Below, one piece after another: positions 10,083 through 19,553 of a stretch of 40,650 nucleotides of DNA. The translations under genes were made by a program, and so were the position numbers. The DNA comes from Gammaproteobacteria bacterium (lineage in GTDB: Bacteria; Pseudomonadota; Gammaproteobacteria; Arenicellales; Poriferihabitantaceae): contig JAPPQJ010000021.1 of assembly GCA_028817015.1 (NCBI GenBank), positions 1 through 40,650 on the forward strand, given 5' to 3'. Positions within the stretch are counted from its first letter, which is position 1; the number at the start of each line of letters is the position of its first letter. The notes under the pieces are model-generated. The model ran no database searches. It was not told the DNA's origin and worked only from the letters and a program-made list of their open reading frames with translations.

Positions 10083-11363
10083 ATGCCGAACCTTGAACCC
10101 CTGGACAAAATCGAACGCGCCGGCGCCGATGAACTGCGCGATTTGCAGTTGCGGCGGATGCGGTGGAGTTTGCGGCATTGCTATGAGCGCATCGGTTTTT
10201 ACAAAAACCGCTTCGATGAATGCGGCGTGCATCCCGACGACCTGAAGGAGTTGAGCGATCTGGCCCGGTTTCCGTTCACCACCAAGCGGGATTTGCGCGA
10301 CGCCTATCCGTTTGGGATGTTCGCCAGGCCGCCTTCGGACATCGTGCGCGTTCATGCGTCGAGCGGCACCACCGGCAAGCCGACCATCGTCGGCTACACG
10401 CGCAAGGACATAGACGACTGGGCGCACTGCATGGCCCGCAGCATTCGCGCCGCCGGCGGCGACGCCCACAGCGTGGTGCATGTCGCCTACGGCTACGGAT
10501 TGTTCACCGGCGGCCTGGGCGCCCACTACGGCGCCGAGAAATTAGGCGCCATGGTGATCCCGGTATCCGGCGGTATGACCACCCGCCAGGCGCAACTCAT
10601 TCACGATTTGCGGCCCGACATCATCATGGTCACGCCGTCTTACTTTCTCAACATCGTTGACCAATACATGGCCCAGGGGTGGGACCCCCGGCAATGGTCG
10701 CTGCGGGTCGGCATTTTCGGCGCCGAGCCGTGGAGCGGCGCGATGCGCGATTCCATCCAGGCCGGCACCGCCCTCAAGGCGACCGACATCTACGGGCTGT
10801 CCGAAGTGATGGGGCCCGGCGTCGCCCAGGAGTGCCTGGAAACCCAGGACGGGCTGACCGTGTGGGAGGATTATTTCTACCCGGAAATCATCGACCCGGA
10901 AACGCAGCAGACCCTGCCCGACGGTTGCGAAGGCGAACTGGTGTTCACCACGCTGGCCAAGGAGGGCACGCCGCTGGTGCGCTACCGCACCCGGGACTTA
11001 ACCGCGCTGTTGCCCGGCACCGCCCGCACCATGCGCCGCATGATGCGCATCAAGGGGCGCAGCGACGACATGATGATCGTGCGCGGGGTCAACGTCTATC
11101 CGTCTCAAATCGAGGAACACATCCTGCAGATGCCGGAATTGTCGGCCACCTATCAACTGGAAATCGCCCGCCGGGGCCGCCTCGATGAATTGCTCATTCA
11201 TGTCGAGATGAATCAACCCGGCCAGCCTCACCAGCCGGCCGGGAAAACCCTGCAGCAGCGCATTAAAGACACCATCGGCATCAGCAGCCAAGCGGTGTTT
11301 CACGAGCCGGGGACGCTGCCCCGGTCGCAGGGCAAGGCGGTGCGCGTGAAGAGTCCGCAGTGA
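10083..11363 (+). CDS. paaK: phenylacetate-CoA ligase
   Basis: LRHCYERIGFYKNRFDE, RVHASSGTTGKPTIVGYT, FGAEPWSGAMR, DIYGLSEVMGPGVAQEC, YRTRDLT. Confidence 0.95.
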   Translation: MPNLEPLDKIERAGADELRDLQLRRMRWSLRHCYERIGFYKNRFDECGVHPDDLKELSDLARFPFTTKRDLRDAYPFGMFARPPSDIVRVHASSGTTGKPTIVGYTRKDIDDWAHCMARSIRAAGGDAHSVVHVAYGYGLFTGGLGAHYGAEKLGAMVIPVSGGMTTRQAQLIHDLRPDIIMVTPSYFLNIVDQYMAQGWDPRQWSLRVGIFGAEPWSGAMRDSIQAGTALKATDIYGLSEVMGPGVAQECLETQDGLTVWEDYFYPEIIDPETQQTLPDGCEGELVFTTLAKEGTPLVRYRTRDLTALLPGTARTMRRMMRIKGRSDDMMIVRGVNVYPSQIEEHILQMPELSATYQLEIARRGRLDELLIHVEMNQPGQPHQPAGKTLQQRIKDTIGISSQAVFHEPGTLPRSQGKAVRVKSPQ

Positions 11364-11475
11364 TGGTTGGCGCCGCATCGGTGCCGTCGAACCGGCGGTT
11401 TGTTGCGCCGCCGCCGGCCGGATTGCGCATTGAACCGGCCTTCTCAACCCACTTCATCGCCTGGCGAAAACCGAC

Positions 11476-12441
11476 ATGACTCAACCCGCAACCTTCGCCT
11501 CCACCGGCGATCTTGACCCGAAGCCGGTCACCTTTGCCGAACTGGGGCCGAAGGGCTCCGGCTGTTACGGTTTCACCGCCGAAGGCGACCCCAACTCCGG
11601 GGTCATCATCGGCGATGATTCGGTGATGGTGGTCGATGCCCAGGCGACTCCGGGGCTGGCCCGCAAAGTCATCGAGTGCATCCGCACGGTCACCGACAAG
11701 CCGGTCAGCCACATCGTGCTGACCCACTATCACGCCGTGCGGGTGCTGGGGGCGGGCGCTTATGGCGCATCGCAAATCATCATGAGCGACCGCGCGCGCG
11801 ATGATGTCGCTGAGCGCGGGCGGCAGGACTGGGATTCGGAATTCGGCAGATTCCCCCGCCTTTTCGAGGGGCACGAGGAGATCGCCGGGCTGACCTGGCC
11901 GAACGCCACCTTCAGCCGCTCGATGCGCGTGTATTTGGGCGGCCGGGAGGTGCAACTGCATCACCTCGGGCGCGGCCACACGGCCGGCGACATCGTCGTT
12001 TATGTGCCCGACAGCAAGGTCCTGTTTTCAGGCGACCTGGTCGAATATCGCTCCGCCTGCTATTGCGGCGACGCCCATTTGGCCGACTGGCCGGCGACCC
12101 TCGACAACCTGGTGCAATTTGATATTCAGGCGCTGGTTCCGGGGCGCGGCGACGCCTTGACCGATGCGGCGATGATTGCCGAGGGCGTGGCGTTGACGCG
12201 GGATTTTCTGTCCACACTGTATGATTCGGTGAAGTCCAGCGTGGCCGAAAAGCGCGGCTTGAAGGAGGCGTTCGACGCCTGCAACCAGGCCATGCGCCCC
12301 AAGTTCGGCGACTTCGCCATCTTTGAACATTGCCAGCCGTTCAATGTCGCCCGCGCATACGACGAGGCGCAGGGCCTGGAACACCCCCGCATCTGGACCG
12401 CGCAGCGCGACCTGGAAATGTGGGAGCAACTGAGCGACTGA
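11476..12441 (+). CDS. MBL-fold metallo-hydrolase-like protein with atypical metal motif
   Basis: LTHYHAVRVLGA (instead of HxHxDH), LGRGHTAGDIVVYVP, LFSGDLVE, VPGRGD. Confidence 0.8.
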   Translation: MTQPATFASTGDLDPKPVTFAELGPKGSGCYGFTAEGDPNSGVIIGDDSVMVVDAQATPGLARKVIECIRTVTDKPVSHIVLTHYHAVRVLGAGAYGASQIIMSDRARDDVAERGRQDWDSEFGRFPRLFEGHEEIAGLTWPNATFSRSMRVYLGGREVQLHHLGRGHTAGDIVVYVPDSKVLFSGDLVEYRSACYCGDAHLADWPATLDNLVQFDIQALVPGRGDALTDAAMIAEGVALTRDFLSTLYDSVKSSVAEKRGLKEAFDACNQAMRPKFGDFAIFEHCQPFNVARAYDEAQGLEHPRIWTAQRDLEMWEQLSD

Positions 12442-12455
12442 TGGATGGGGGCCCG

Positions 12456-14099
12456 ATGAACACCGCCTGCCCGCACTGGCGAGAGGTTGAAAAACTGCAG
12501 TTTGTGCATTCGTGCCACCGCGACTCCGAACAGTCGGTGGTCATCGCCGGCGCCGGCCCGATTGGGTTGACTTTGGCCATCGACCTGGCGCAGCGCGGGG
12601 TGCCAAGCGTGGTGCTGGAAAAGTCGGACCGTCTGTCGGACGGCTCGCGCGCGCTGTGCTGGTCGAGGCGCACGCTGGACATCTTCAACCGCCTCGGCAT
12701 CGCCGGGCCGATGCGCGAGACCGGCGTTCAATGGCAGGTGGGCCGCGTGTTCCACCGACAAGAGCAAATCTACAACCTGCGGCTGACCCCCGACACCTTT
12801 CCCGAAAACCCGTTTTTCGTCAATTTGCAGCAGCCGCTTTGCGAATACCTGCTGTTGCAGGCGTGCGCGCAATATCCCCAAATTGATTTGCGCTGGGCCA
12901 ACCGGTTGACCGGTGTGCGGGCGCATCCCGGCGGCGGCGTTGCCCTGACCGTGCGCTGCGACCGCGGAGAATACCGCATCGACACCGAATATTTAGCCGC
13001 CTGCGACGGGGCCAGATCCACGGTGCGGGAAAAACTCGGCCTGCGTTTTGCCGGCCGGCGGTTCAACGACCGTTTCCTAATCGCCGACATCGAGATGGCC
13101 GGCGATTTTCCGAACGAGCGCCGGTTCTGGTTTGAGCCGCCGTTTCACGACGGCCAATCGACGCTGTTGCACAAGCAGGCGCAAAACCTGTGGCGGGTTG
13201 ATTTTCAGTTGAACACCGGGCCCGGGGTGTCCAAAGCGCAACTGCGCCTGGACCGCGACCGGCGCTCGGTGCGCAAGCGCATTCGCGCCTTTTTGGGGCG
13301 CGATGATTTGGACTTTGAAATCGTCTGGTGCTCGGTCTACTTGTTCACCTGCCGGCGCATCGAGCGGTTCCGCCACGGCAACATTTTTTTCGCCGGCGAC
13401 AGCGCGCATTTAGTCTCGCCGTTTGGCGCGCGGGGCGGCAACGGCGGCATCCAGGACAGCGACAACCTCGGCTGGAAACTGGCCGAAGTCCTGCACGGCC
13501 ATGCCGCCGACCGGTTGCTGGACAGTTATGACGCCGAGCGCGTCGCCGCCAGCGATGAGGACATTCTGAACTCGTCGCGCACCACCGATTTCATGACCCC
13601 GAAGAGCGCCAGGTCCAAACGCATCCGCGACACCGTGCTGAAACTGGCGCGCTCCCACGACTTCGCCGTGCACATGGTCAACGCCGGGCGCATGAGCCGC
13701 CCTTTTTCCTACCGCCACCTGGGCCCGTTCAAGGATCATCCCAACGGCATCCGCGTCCGGGCCGGCGATGCGGGCCTCGACATTCCGCTCATTCACGCCC
13801 GCACCGGCGCGCGCAGTTATCTGCTCAGGCACATTCGCGACTACACCATGGTCGCGTATCAGCGCCCGGCGGTGGCGTGGCCGGGGCGCGCCGCAGCCTG
13901 CGATGTCGTTCATATCGGCGATGCCCGGCAGGGGGAAGGGGAATATCTCGACTCGCAGGGTTTGATGAAAAAGCATTATGTCGGCGACACGGGCGGCTAT
14001 GTGTTGTTTCGCCCCGACCAGCATATCCTGGGCGTGTGGCGCGACCGCGAACCGGATGCCGTCATCGCGGCGCTTGAACGGCAGCGCGGCGCGCGTTGA
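12456..14099 (+). CDS. FAD-dependent aromatic hydroxylase (MhpA/MhaA-like flavoprotein monooxygenase)
   Basis: VVIAGAGPIGLTLAIDLAQRGV...LEK FAD-binding motif; GDSAHLVSPFGARGGNGGIQDSDNLGWKLA. Confidence 0.85.
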   Translation: MNTACPHWREVEKLQFVHSCHRDSEQSVVIAGAGPIGLTLAIDLAQRGVPSVVLEKSDRLSDGSRALCWSRRTLDIFNRLGIAGPMRETGVQWQVGRVFHRQEQIYNLRLTPDTFPENPFFVNLQQPLCEYLLLQACAQYPQIDLRWANRLTGVRAHPGGGVALTVRCDRGEYRIDTEYLAACDGARSTVREKLGLRFAGRRFNDRFLIADIEMAGDFPNERRFWFEPPFHDGQSTLLHKQAQNLWRVDFQLNTGPGVSKAQLRLDRDRRSVRKRIRAFLGRDDLDFEIVWCSVYLFTCRRIERFRHGNIFFAGDSAHLVSPFGARGGNGGIQDSDNLGWKLAEVLHGHAADRLLDSYDAERVAASDEDILNSSRTTDFMTPKSARSKRIRDTVLKLARSHDFAVHMVNAGRMSRPFSYRHLGPFKDHPNGIRVRAGDAGLDIPLIHARTGARSYLLRHIRDYTMVAYQRPAVAWPGRAAACDVVHIGDARQGEGEYLDSQGLMKKHYVGDTGGYVLFRPDQHILGVWRDREPDAVIAALERQRGAR

Positions 14100-14105
14100 A
14101 CGCGG

Positions 14106-15428
14106 ATGCCTGAACTGCAATACATGACCGGTTTCGGCAACACCTTTGAAACCGAGGCGTTGCCGAACGCCCTGCCGCGGGGCCGCAACTCGCCGCAGCG
14201 GTGCAATTACGGCCTGTATGCGGAGCAGTTGAGCGGCACCGCGTTTACCATGCCAAAGCACGCCAACGCGCGCTCGTGGCTGTATCGAATGCTGCCTTCG
14301 GTCAAACATGCCGGCGCCTTTCGCGCCGAATCCCCCGGCCACATTCGCACCGCCCCCTGCCGCGAGCCGCATTCGCTGCCCATCGGCGCGCAGCGCTGGA
14401 GCGCCACGCCGCCGCCGGATCATCCGGCCAACTTTATGGCGGGGATGCTGACCATGACCACGGCCGGCGACAGCGACGCGCACACCGGCATGGCGGCGCA
14501 TGTGTATGCCTGCAATACATCCATGACCGACGACTATTTCTTCAACCGGGACGGCGAATATCTCATCGTGCCGGAGCAAGGCGGGGTCCGTTTCGACACC
14601 GAGTTCGGCATACTGGAAGCGCATCCGGGCGAAATCGTCATCATCCCGCGCGGCGTGGTTTTCCGCGTCGCATTGCCAGAGGGGAGCGCCAGAGGCTATG
14701 TGTGCGAAAACTACGGCGCCCGCTTTGAACTGCCCGAGCGCGGGCCAATCGGCGCCAACGGCCTGGCCAGCCCGCGTGATTTCCAATACCCGGTGGCCGC
14801 TTATGAAGAAGGCCGGGGGCGCGGCCGCCTGTGGGCCAAATGGGGCGGCGATTTATACTCCTGCGAGATCGACCACTCGCCTCTGGATGTGGTGGCCTGG
14901 CACGGAAACTATGCGCCGTGCAAGTATGACTTGCGCGCTTTTTCGCCGCTCGGGGCGGTCGCCTTCGACCACCCCGACCCGTCTGTTTTTACCGTGCTGA
15001 CTTCGCCGTCATCAACGCCGGGCGTCGGCAATGTCGATTTTGTCATCTTTCCCGAGCGATGGATGGTCGCCGAAGACACCTTCCGCCCGCCGTGGTTTCA
15101 CCGCAACATCATGTCCGAATTCATGGGTTTGATCGACGGGGTATACGACGCCAAACCGCGCGGCTTTCACCCGGGGGCGATGAGTCTGCACAACTCCATG
15201 CTGCCGCACGGCCCCGACGCCGATGCGTTTGAAGCGGCCAGCCGCGCCCGGTTGAAACCGGTCAAGCTGGAAAACACCCTGGCGTTCATGTTCGAGAGCA
15301 GCCTGCCGCAGCGCGTCACCCGGTATGCGGCCGAGAGTCCGCAACGCCAGGCGGACTACCGCGACGGCTGGAGGCCCCTCAAAAAAACGTTTCACCAACA
15401 ACCACCCGATGAAACTGGCAACGCTTAA
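14106..15428 (+). CDS. hmgA: homogentisate 1,2-dioxygenase
   Basis: [26 protein letters not shown]...[13 protein letters not shown]...[13 protein letters not shown]...[18 protein letters not shown]. Confidence 0.97.
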   Translation: MPELQYMTGFGNTFETEALPNALPRGRNSPQRCNYGLYAEQLSGTAFTMPKHANARSWLYRMLPSVKHAGAFRAESPGHIRTAPCREPHSLPIGAQRWSATPPPDHPANFMAGMLTMTTAGDSDAHTGMAAHVYACNTSMTDDYFFNRDGEYLIVPEQGGVRFDTEFGILEAHPGEIVIIPRGVVFRVALPEGSARGYVCENYGARFELPERGPIGANGLASPRDFQYPVAAYEEGRGRGRLWAKWGGDLYSCEIDHSPLDVVAWHGNYAPCKYDLRAFSPLGAVAFDHPDPSVFTVLTSPSSTPGVGNVDFVIFPERWMVAEDTFRPPWFHRNIMSEFMGLIDGVYDAKPRGFHPGAMSLHNSMLPHGPDADAFEAASRARLKPVKLENTLAFMFESSLPQRVTRYAAESPQRQADYRDGWRPLKKTFHQQPPDETGNA

Positions 15429-16386
15429 AAACGACTGCAGAGACGGCCGGCTGGTCGTGGTCAACCGCGACCTCAGCCGTTTTGCCGAGGCCCCCGCCGA
15501 CCTGCCGACTCTGCAAGCCGCGCTCGATGACTGGAGCCGCGCCCGCCATTCGCTGGCCGCGGTTTACCGCGCCCTGCAATCGGGTGACATCGACGGGCGG
15601 GCGATGGCCATGGAGCAACTGGGTGCGCCCCTGCCGCGCGCCTACCAGTGGCTGGACGGTTCCGCGTATCTCAATCATGTTGAGCTGGTTCGCAAAGCGC
15701 GCGGCGCGCAGATGCCGTCCACATTTTTGACCGACCCGCTGATGTATCAGGGCGGCTCCGACATCCTGCTGGGCTGCCGGGACCCCATCGCCGCCGGCAG
15801 CGAGCGGCACGGCATCGACCTGGAAGCGGAAATTTGCGTGGTGACCGACGATGTGCCGGCGGCGTGCCCGCCGCAACAGGCTGAGCGGCGCATCCAACTG
15901 ATCGGGATGTTGAATGACATCTCGCTGCGCAACCTCATCCCGGCGGAACTGGCCAAGGGTTTCGGCTTTGTGCACGGCAAGCCGCCGACCGCTTTTGCGC
16001 CGGTCCTGGTGACGCCCGATGAATTGGGGGGCGCCTGGAAGGACGCCAAAATTCACCTGCCCCTGCGCACCTGGATCAACGGTCAATGGCTGGGGCATCC
16101 CGACTGCGCGACCGACATGCAGTTCAACTTCGCGGAACTCATCGCCCACGCCGCGAAAACGCGGCCCCTCGGCGCCGGCACGATCATCGGCTCCGGCACC
16201 GTTTCCAACCGCGATGCGTCGCGCGGGTTCTGCTGTCTGGCCGAGGCCCGCATGATCGAAACCATCCGGCACGGCAAACCGCGCACCGGGTTTCTTCGAT
16301 TCGGCGACCGCGTGAAAATCGACATGACCGACGCGCGCGGCAACAGTCTTTTCGGCAGCATCGAGCAAACGGTGGTGAAACGGTGA
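15409..16386 (+). CDS. fahA: fumarylacetoacetate hydrolase family protein
   Basis: [45 protein letters not shown]. Overlaps hmgA end by 20 nt. Confidence 0.9.
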   Translation: MKLATLKNDCRDGRLVVVNRDLSRFAEAPADLPTLQAALDDWSRARHSLAAVYRALQSGDIDGRAMAMEQLGAPLPRAYQWLDGSAYLNHVELVRKARGAQMPSTFLTDPLMYQGGSDILLGCRDPIAAGSERHGIDLEAEICVVTDDVPAACPPQQAERRIQLIGMLNDISLRNLIPAELAKGFGFVHGKPPTAFAPVLVTPDELGGAWKDAKIHLPLRTWINGQWLGHPDCATDMQFNFAELIAHAAKTRPLGAGTIIGSGTVSNRDASRGFCCLAEARMIETIRHGKPRTGFLRFGDRVKIDMTDARGNSLFGSIEQTVVKR

Positions 16387-17018
16387 AACTCCACGGTTAT
16401 TGGAGGTCCTCGGCGACCTACCGGGTGCGCATCGCGCTGAACTTGAAAGCGGTGCGGTGTGAGTTGGCGCCCGTCAACCTGCTTTCCGAAGACGACAAAC
16501 AGCGCTATGGCGACAAGAATCCCACGGCGCTGGTGCCCACGCTGGAGTTGAGCGGCGGCGCCTGCATTCGCCAGTCCATGGCCATCCTTGATTATCTGGA
16601 GCGCGAATACCCCGAGCCCGCGCTTATCCCGGCGGATTCAACCCGGCGGGCCGCGGTGCTGGCGTTTGCCTGCGACATCGCCATGGAGGTTCATCCGCTC
16701 AACAACCTGCGCGTGTTGCGGCGCCTTAAGGATCGGCACGGTTTTTCCGAAGAGGGAGCGGTCGAATGGATGCACCACTGGATGCACGCTTCTTTTGTGA
16801 ACCTGGAGAAAATGGCGGACGCTTCGGGGCGTTATTGTTTCGGCGATGCGCCGACCCTGGCCGATGTGTTCTTAATCCCCCAGATGTATAACGCCGCGCG
16901 CTGGGAACTGGATGTGTCCGCCTACCCCAAACTCGTGCGCATCAACGACCACGCCACCCGGCAAAGCGCGTTCAGCAAAGCCCACCCCAGCCGGCAAGCG
17001 GACGCAGTCGGCGCATGA
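16383..17018 (+). CDS. maiA: maleylacetoacetate isomerase (GST zeta), GTG start
   Basis: [59 protein letters not shown]. Confidence 0.93.
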   Translation: MKLHGYWRSSATYRVRIALNLKAVRCELAPVNLLSEDDKQRYGDKNPTALVPTLELSGGACIRQSMAILDYLEREYPEPALIPADSTRRAAVLAFACDIAMEVHPLNNLRVLRRLKDRHGFSEEGAVEWMHHWMHASFVNLEKMADASGRYCFGDAPTLADVFLIPQMYNAARWELDVSAYPKLVRINDHATRQSAFSKAHPSRQADAVGA

Positions 17019-17218
17019 AGCGGATGAGCCTGGCGAACAACTTTGACGACGCCGATGCGTTCTACGAGCGCCTGGTGGCCGTTCACGAATCGCTCGACGA
17101 CGAGCAGTCGGATCAGTTCAATCTGTCGCTGATTTTGATGTTGGCCAATCACATCGGCGATGCGGCGACGCTGGCCGATTTAATGGACAAAGCCGAACAG
17201 TCGGCATGCAACCGGTGA
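17015..17218 (+). CDS. small DUF2783-like protein, possible coupling (MhaB-like) subunit for the FAD hydroxylase
   Basis: 67 aa: DADAFYERLVAVHESLDDEQSDQFNLSLILMLANHIGDAATLADLMDKA, DUF2783-like by recall. Overlaps maiA end by 4 nt. Confidence 0.65.
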   Translation: MKRMSLANNFDDADAFYERLVAVHESLDDEQSDQFNLSLILMLANHIGDAATLADLMDKAEQSACNR

Positions 17219-17229
17219 TGGGCGGGGGG

Positions 17230-18735
17230 TCAGCCGACCGCCGGAATCTCTCCGTAGCGGCGGCTAAATCGCGTTCTCGCTAACGGCGGCGCCGGAGGTT
17301 GGGTCGGCGCAGGGGGCGGAATCGGCCGGGCCGGGCGTTTCACGGCGGGTGGTTCGGCGTGGGTCATCGGTGCTGCCGGCTCAGTTGGAGCGGGCCGCAT
17401 CACGGGGTCGGGAGCGGGGGCCGGGCCGGGCGCATTGCGCTGCACCGCTTCGCCGCACGGTGCACGATCCGGCCTGTGTCCTGGCGCTTGGTCGGCGTGC
17501 GGTTTGCGCCTTCGTCCGGGGTCGCGGCTTTGCCGCGGCCGGCCGGCGCCCGGCATCTCGATGTCTTCGAGCAAGTCCGGGCCGATGTCCCGGCGCGGCA
17601 ATGCGTGGCCGATGGTTTCCTCGATGTCCATGATGGAATACGCATAGCGCTCGCAGACAAAACTAATCGCCTCGCCGCTGGCGCCGGCCCGGGCGGTGCG
17701 TCCGATGCGGTGAATGTAATCGTCCGCATCCTGGGGCAGGTCGAAGTTATAGACATGGCTGACATCGGGGATGTGCAAACCGCGCGCGGCCACGTCGGTG
17801 GCCACCAGCACTTTGTTTTTTCCGGATTTGAAGGATTCCAGCAGTTGCTCGCGCTTGCGCTGGGGAACATCGCCGGACAGCGCGCCGTTACCGATGCCGT
17901 TGGCGGTCAACACGCCGGCGACTTTGTCGACCGCGTGCCGGGTGTTGACGAACACCAGAATGCGCTCGTGGTGGTCGCGCTTCAACAGGTTCACCAGCAA
18001 CCGCAGTTTTTCCTCTTGCGCCGGGTAGAAACTGTATTCGGTGACCTGGTCAACGACCACGGTGCCGCTCTCGATCTTGATTTCTTCGGGGTTGTTCATG
18101 TGCTCATAGGCGAGTTCCATGACCTTGAACGACAGCGTGGCCGAAAACAGCAGGTTGAGGCGCTCGCCGGCGGCGGGCATGCGCCGCAAAAGAAAGCGGA
18201 TGTCGCGGATGAATCCCAGGTCGAACATGCGGTCGGCCTCGTCGAGCACCGCCACTTGCGCGCAGGCGAGGTCATACAGGCCCTGCCTGAAAAAATCAAT
18301 GAGGCGGCCCGGGGTGCCGATCAGGATGTCGGCGCCGCCGGCCAGCATGGCTTTTTGCTCGTCGTAGCCGGTGCCGCCATACACCAGGCCTAAGGTGAAG
18401 CCGGTGTGCTTGCAGAGAATCCGGGCATCACGGTAAATCTGAATGGCCAGTTCCCGGGTCGGGGCGAGGATCAGCGCGCGCGGCTGGCCGGGCCGCCGCC
18501 CGGGCGCCGCCGGGTGGGTCAGCAGGTAGTGGCCGCAGGCCAGCAGGAAGGCCACTGTTTTGCCGGTTCCGGTCTGCGCCTGGCCGGCCACATCCCGGCC
18601 TTCCAGCACCGCCGGGAGGCAGGCCGCCTGAATCGGCGTGCAGTAGGTGAAATCGGCGTCTTGCAACCCCTGTTGCAGCGATTGATCGAGGTTGAATTGC
18701 GTAAACTTTTGATTGGTAAGGTGCTTTTCGGTCAT
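17230..18735 (-). CDS. rhlB: DEAD-box ATP-dependent RNA helicase RhlB-like, with Pro-rich C-terminal tail
   Basis: GQAQTGTGKT, PTRELAIQI, DEADRMFDLGF, SAT, HRIGRTARAG. Divergent from trxA-rho. Confidence 0.92.
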   Translation of the reverse strand: MTEKHLTNQKFTQFNLDQSLQQGLQDADFTYCTPIQAACLPAVLEGRDVAGQAQTGTGKTVAFLLACGHYLLTHPAAPGRRPGQPRALILAPTRELAIQIYRDARILCKHTGFTLGLVYGGTGYDEQKAMLAGGADILIGTPGRLIDFFRQGLYDLACAQVAVLDEADRMFDLGFIRDIRFLLRRMPAAGERLNLLFSATLSFKVMELAYEHMNNPEEIKIESGTVVVDQVTEYSFYPAQEEKLRLLVNLLKRDHHERILVFVNTRHAVDKVAGVLTANGIGNGALSGDVPQRKREQLLESFKSGKNKVLVATDVAARGLHIPDVSHVYNFDLPQDADDYIHRIGRTARAGASGEAISFVCERYAYSIMDIEETIGHALPRRDIGPDLLEDIEMPGAGRPRQSRDPGRRRKPHADQAPGHRPDRAPCGEAVQRNAPGPAPAPDPVMRPAPTEPAAPMTHAEPPAVKRPARPIPPPAPTQPPAPPLARTRFSRRYGEIPAVG

Positions 18736-18796
18736 GTTGCTCTGTGTTCAGTTGCGGCCCGCCACCCGGCGGGGGATTTATTTTTCGCTGAAATAC

Positions 18797-18825
18797 TTGA
18801 TTTGTTCGGATAATCGCGGCATAGT
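18797..18825 (+). promoter_or_regulatory. candidate trxA promoter
   Basis: TTGATT - 17 nt - CATAGT in the rhlB-trxA intergenic region. Confidence 0.3.
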
Positions 18826-18859
18826 CAGCGTCATCATTTAGATAATCGGTCGATTACCC

Positions 18860-19201
18860 ATGTCTTCCAAAATTGTGCATGTCAGCGACGAATCGTTTGA
18901 GGAAGAAGTTCTCAATGCCGATATTCCGGTGCTCATCGATTACTGGGCGGAATGGTGCGGCCCGTGCAAGATGATCGCGCCGATTCTCGACGAATTGGCC
19001 GAAGAATACGGCGGGCGCGTGAAAATCGCCAAACTCAATATCGATGACAACCCTGAAACACCGCCGAAATACGGGATTCGCGGCATTCCGACCCTGATGA
19101 TTTTCAAGGACGGCAATGTCGAAGCCACCAAGGTCGGCGCGGTCTCGAAATCCCAACTCACGGATTTTATCGAGAACAATGTCGACAATCGGTCATTCTA
19201 A
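18860..19201 (+). CDS. trxA: thioredoxin
   Basis: [24 protein letters not shown]...[15 protein letters not shown]. Confidence 0.97.
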   Translation: MSSKIVHVSDESFEEEVLNADIPVLIDYWAEWCGPCKMIAPILDELAEEYGGRVKIAKLNIDDNPETPPKYGIRGIPTLMIFKDGNVEATKVGAVSKSQLTDFIENNVDNRSF

Positions 19202-19291
19202 CAGAAAAGCGCCCGATTTCCAACGCCTCTTAGCGACGGTCATTCGCGGCGGTCATTGGCAACGGTTTTGGCCGGATGCGGACCGACCGGA

Positions 19292-19320
19292 TTGATTTAT
19301 TCCGAATTTTGGATTAGATT
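19292..19320 (+). promoter_or_regulatory. candidate rho promoter in the trxA-rho gap
   Basis: TTGATT (19292) - 17 nt - TAGATT (19315-19320), leaving a leader of about 225 nt before the rho ATG. Confidence 0.35.
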
Positions 19321-19553
19321 TCCGTATCCGCATCGGATTTGCCGCCGGTTGCTGTAGCGTTTTTACGCGGCTGGAGGCTGGACATTCGCACCGAAGTGGT
19401 CTATGCTGACCGCCATCCCCCGACACAGCCGTCCCCGGCTTCTCGGCTCAAGCGCCCGGTAAACTTTTTTTCTCTTTCTTTTAACGCATTCTGCATTTCA
19501 CCAGCCGCCTGCATTCCGCGCAGGCCCGCAGACTGCACAACCATCCTTTCTCC

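Noticed and set aside
13410-14786. 458-aa minus ORF across the FAD hydroxylase/hmgA junction
   Set aside because: Antisense to two confidently identified genes; long open frame explained by GC bias.
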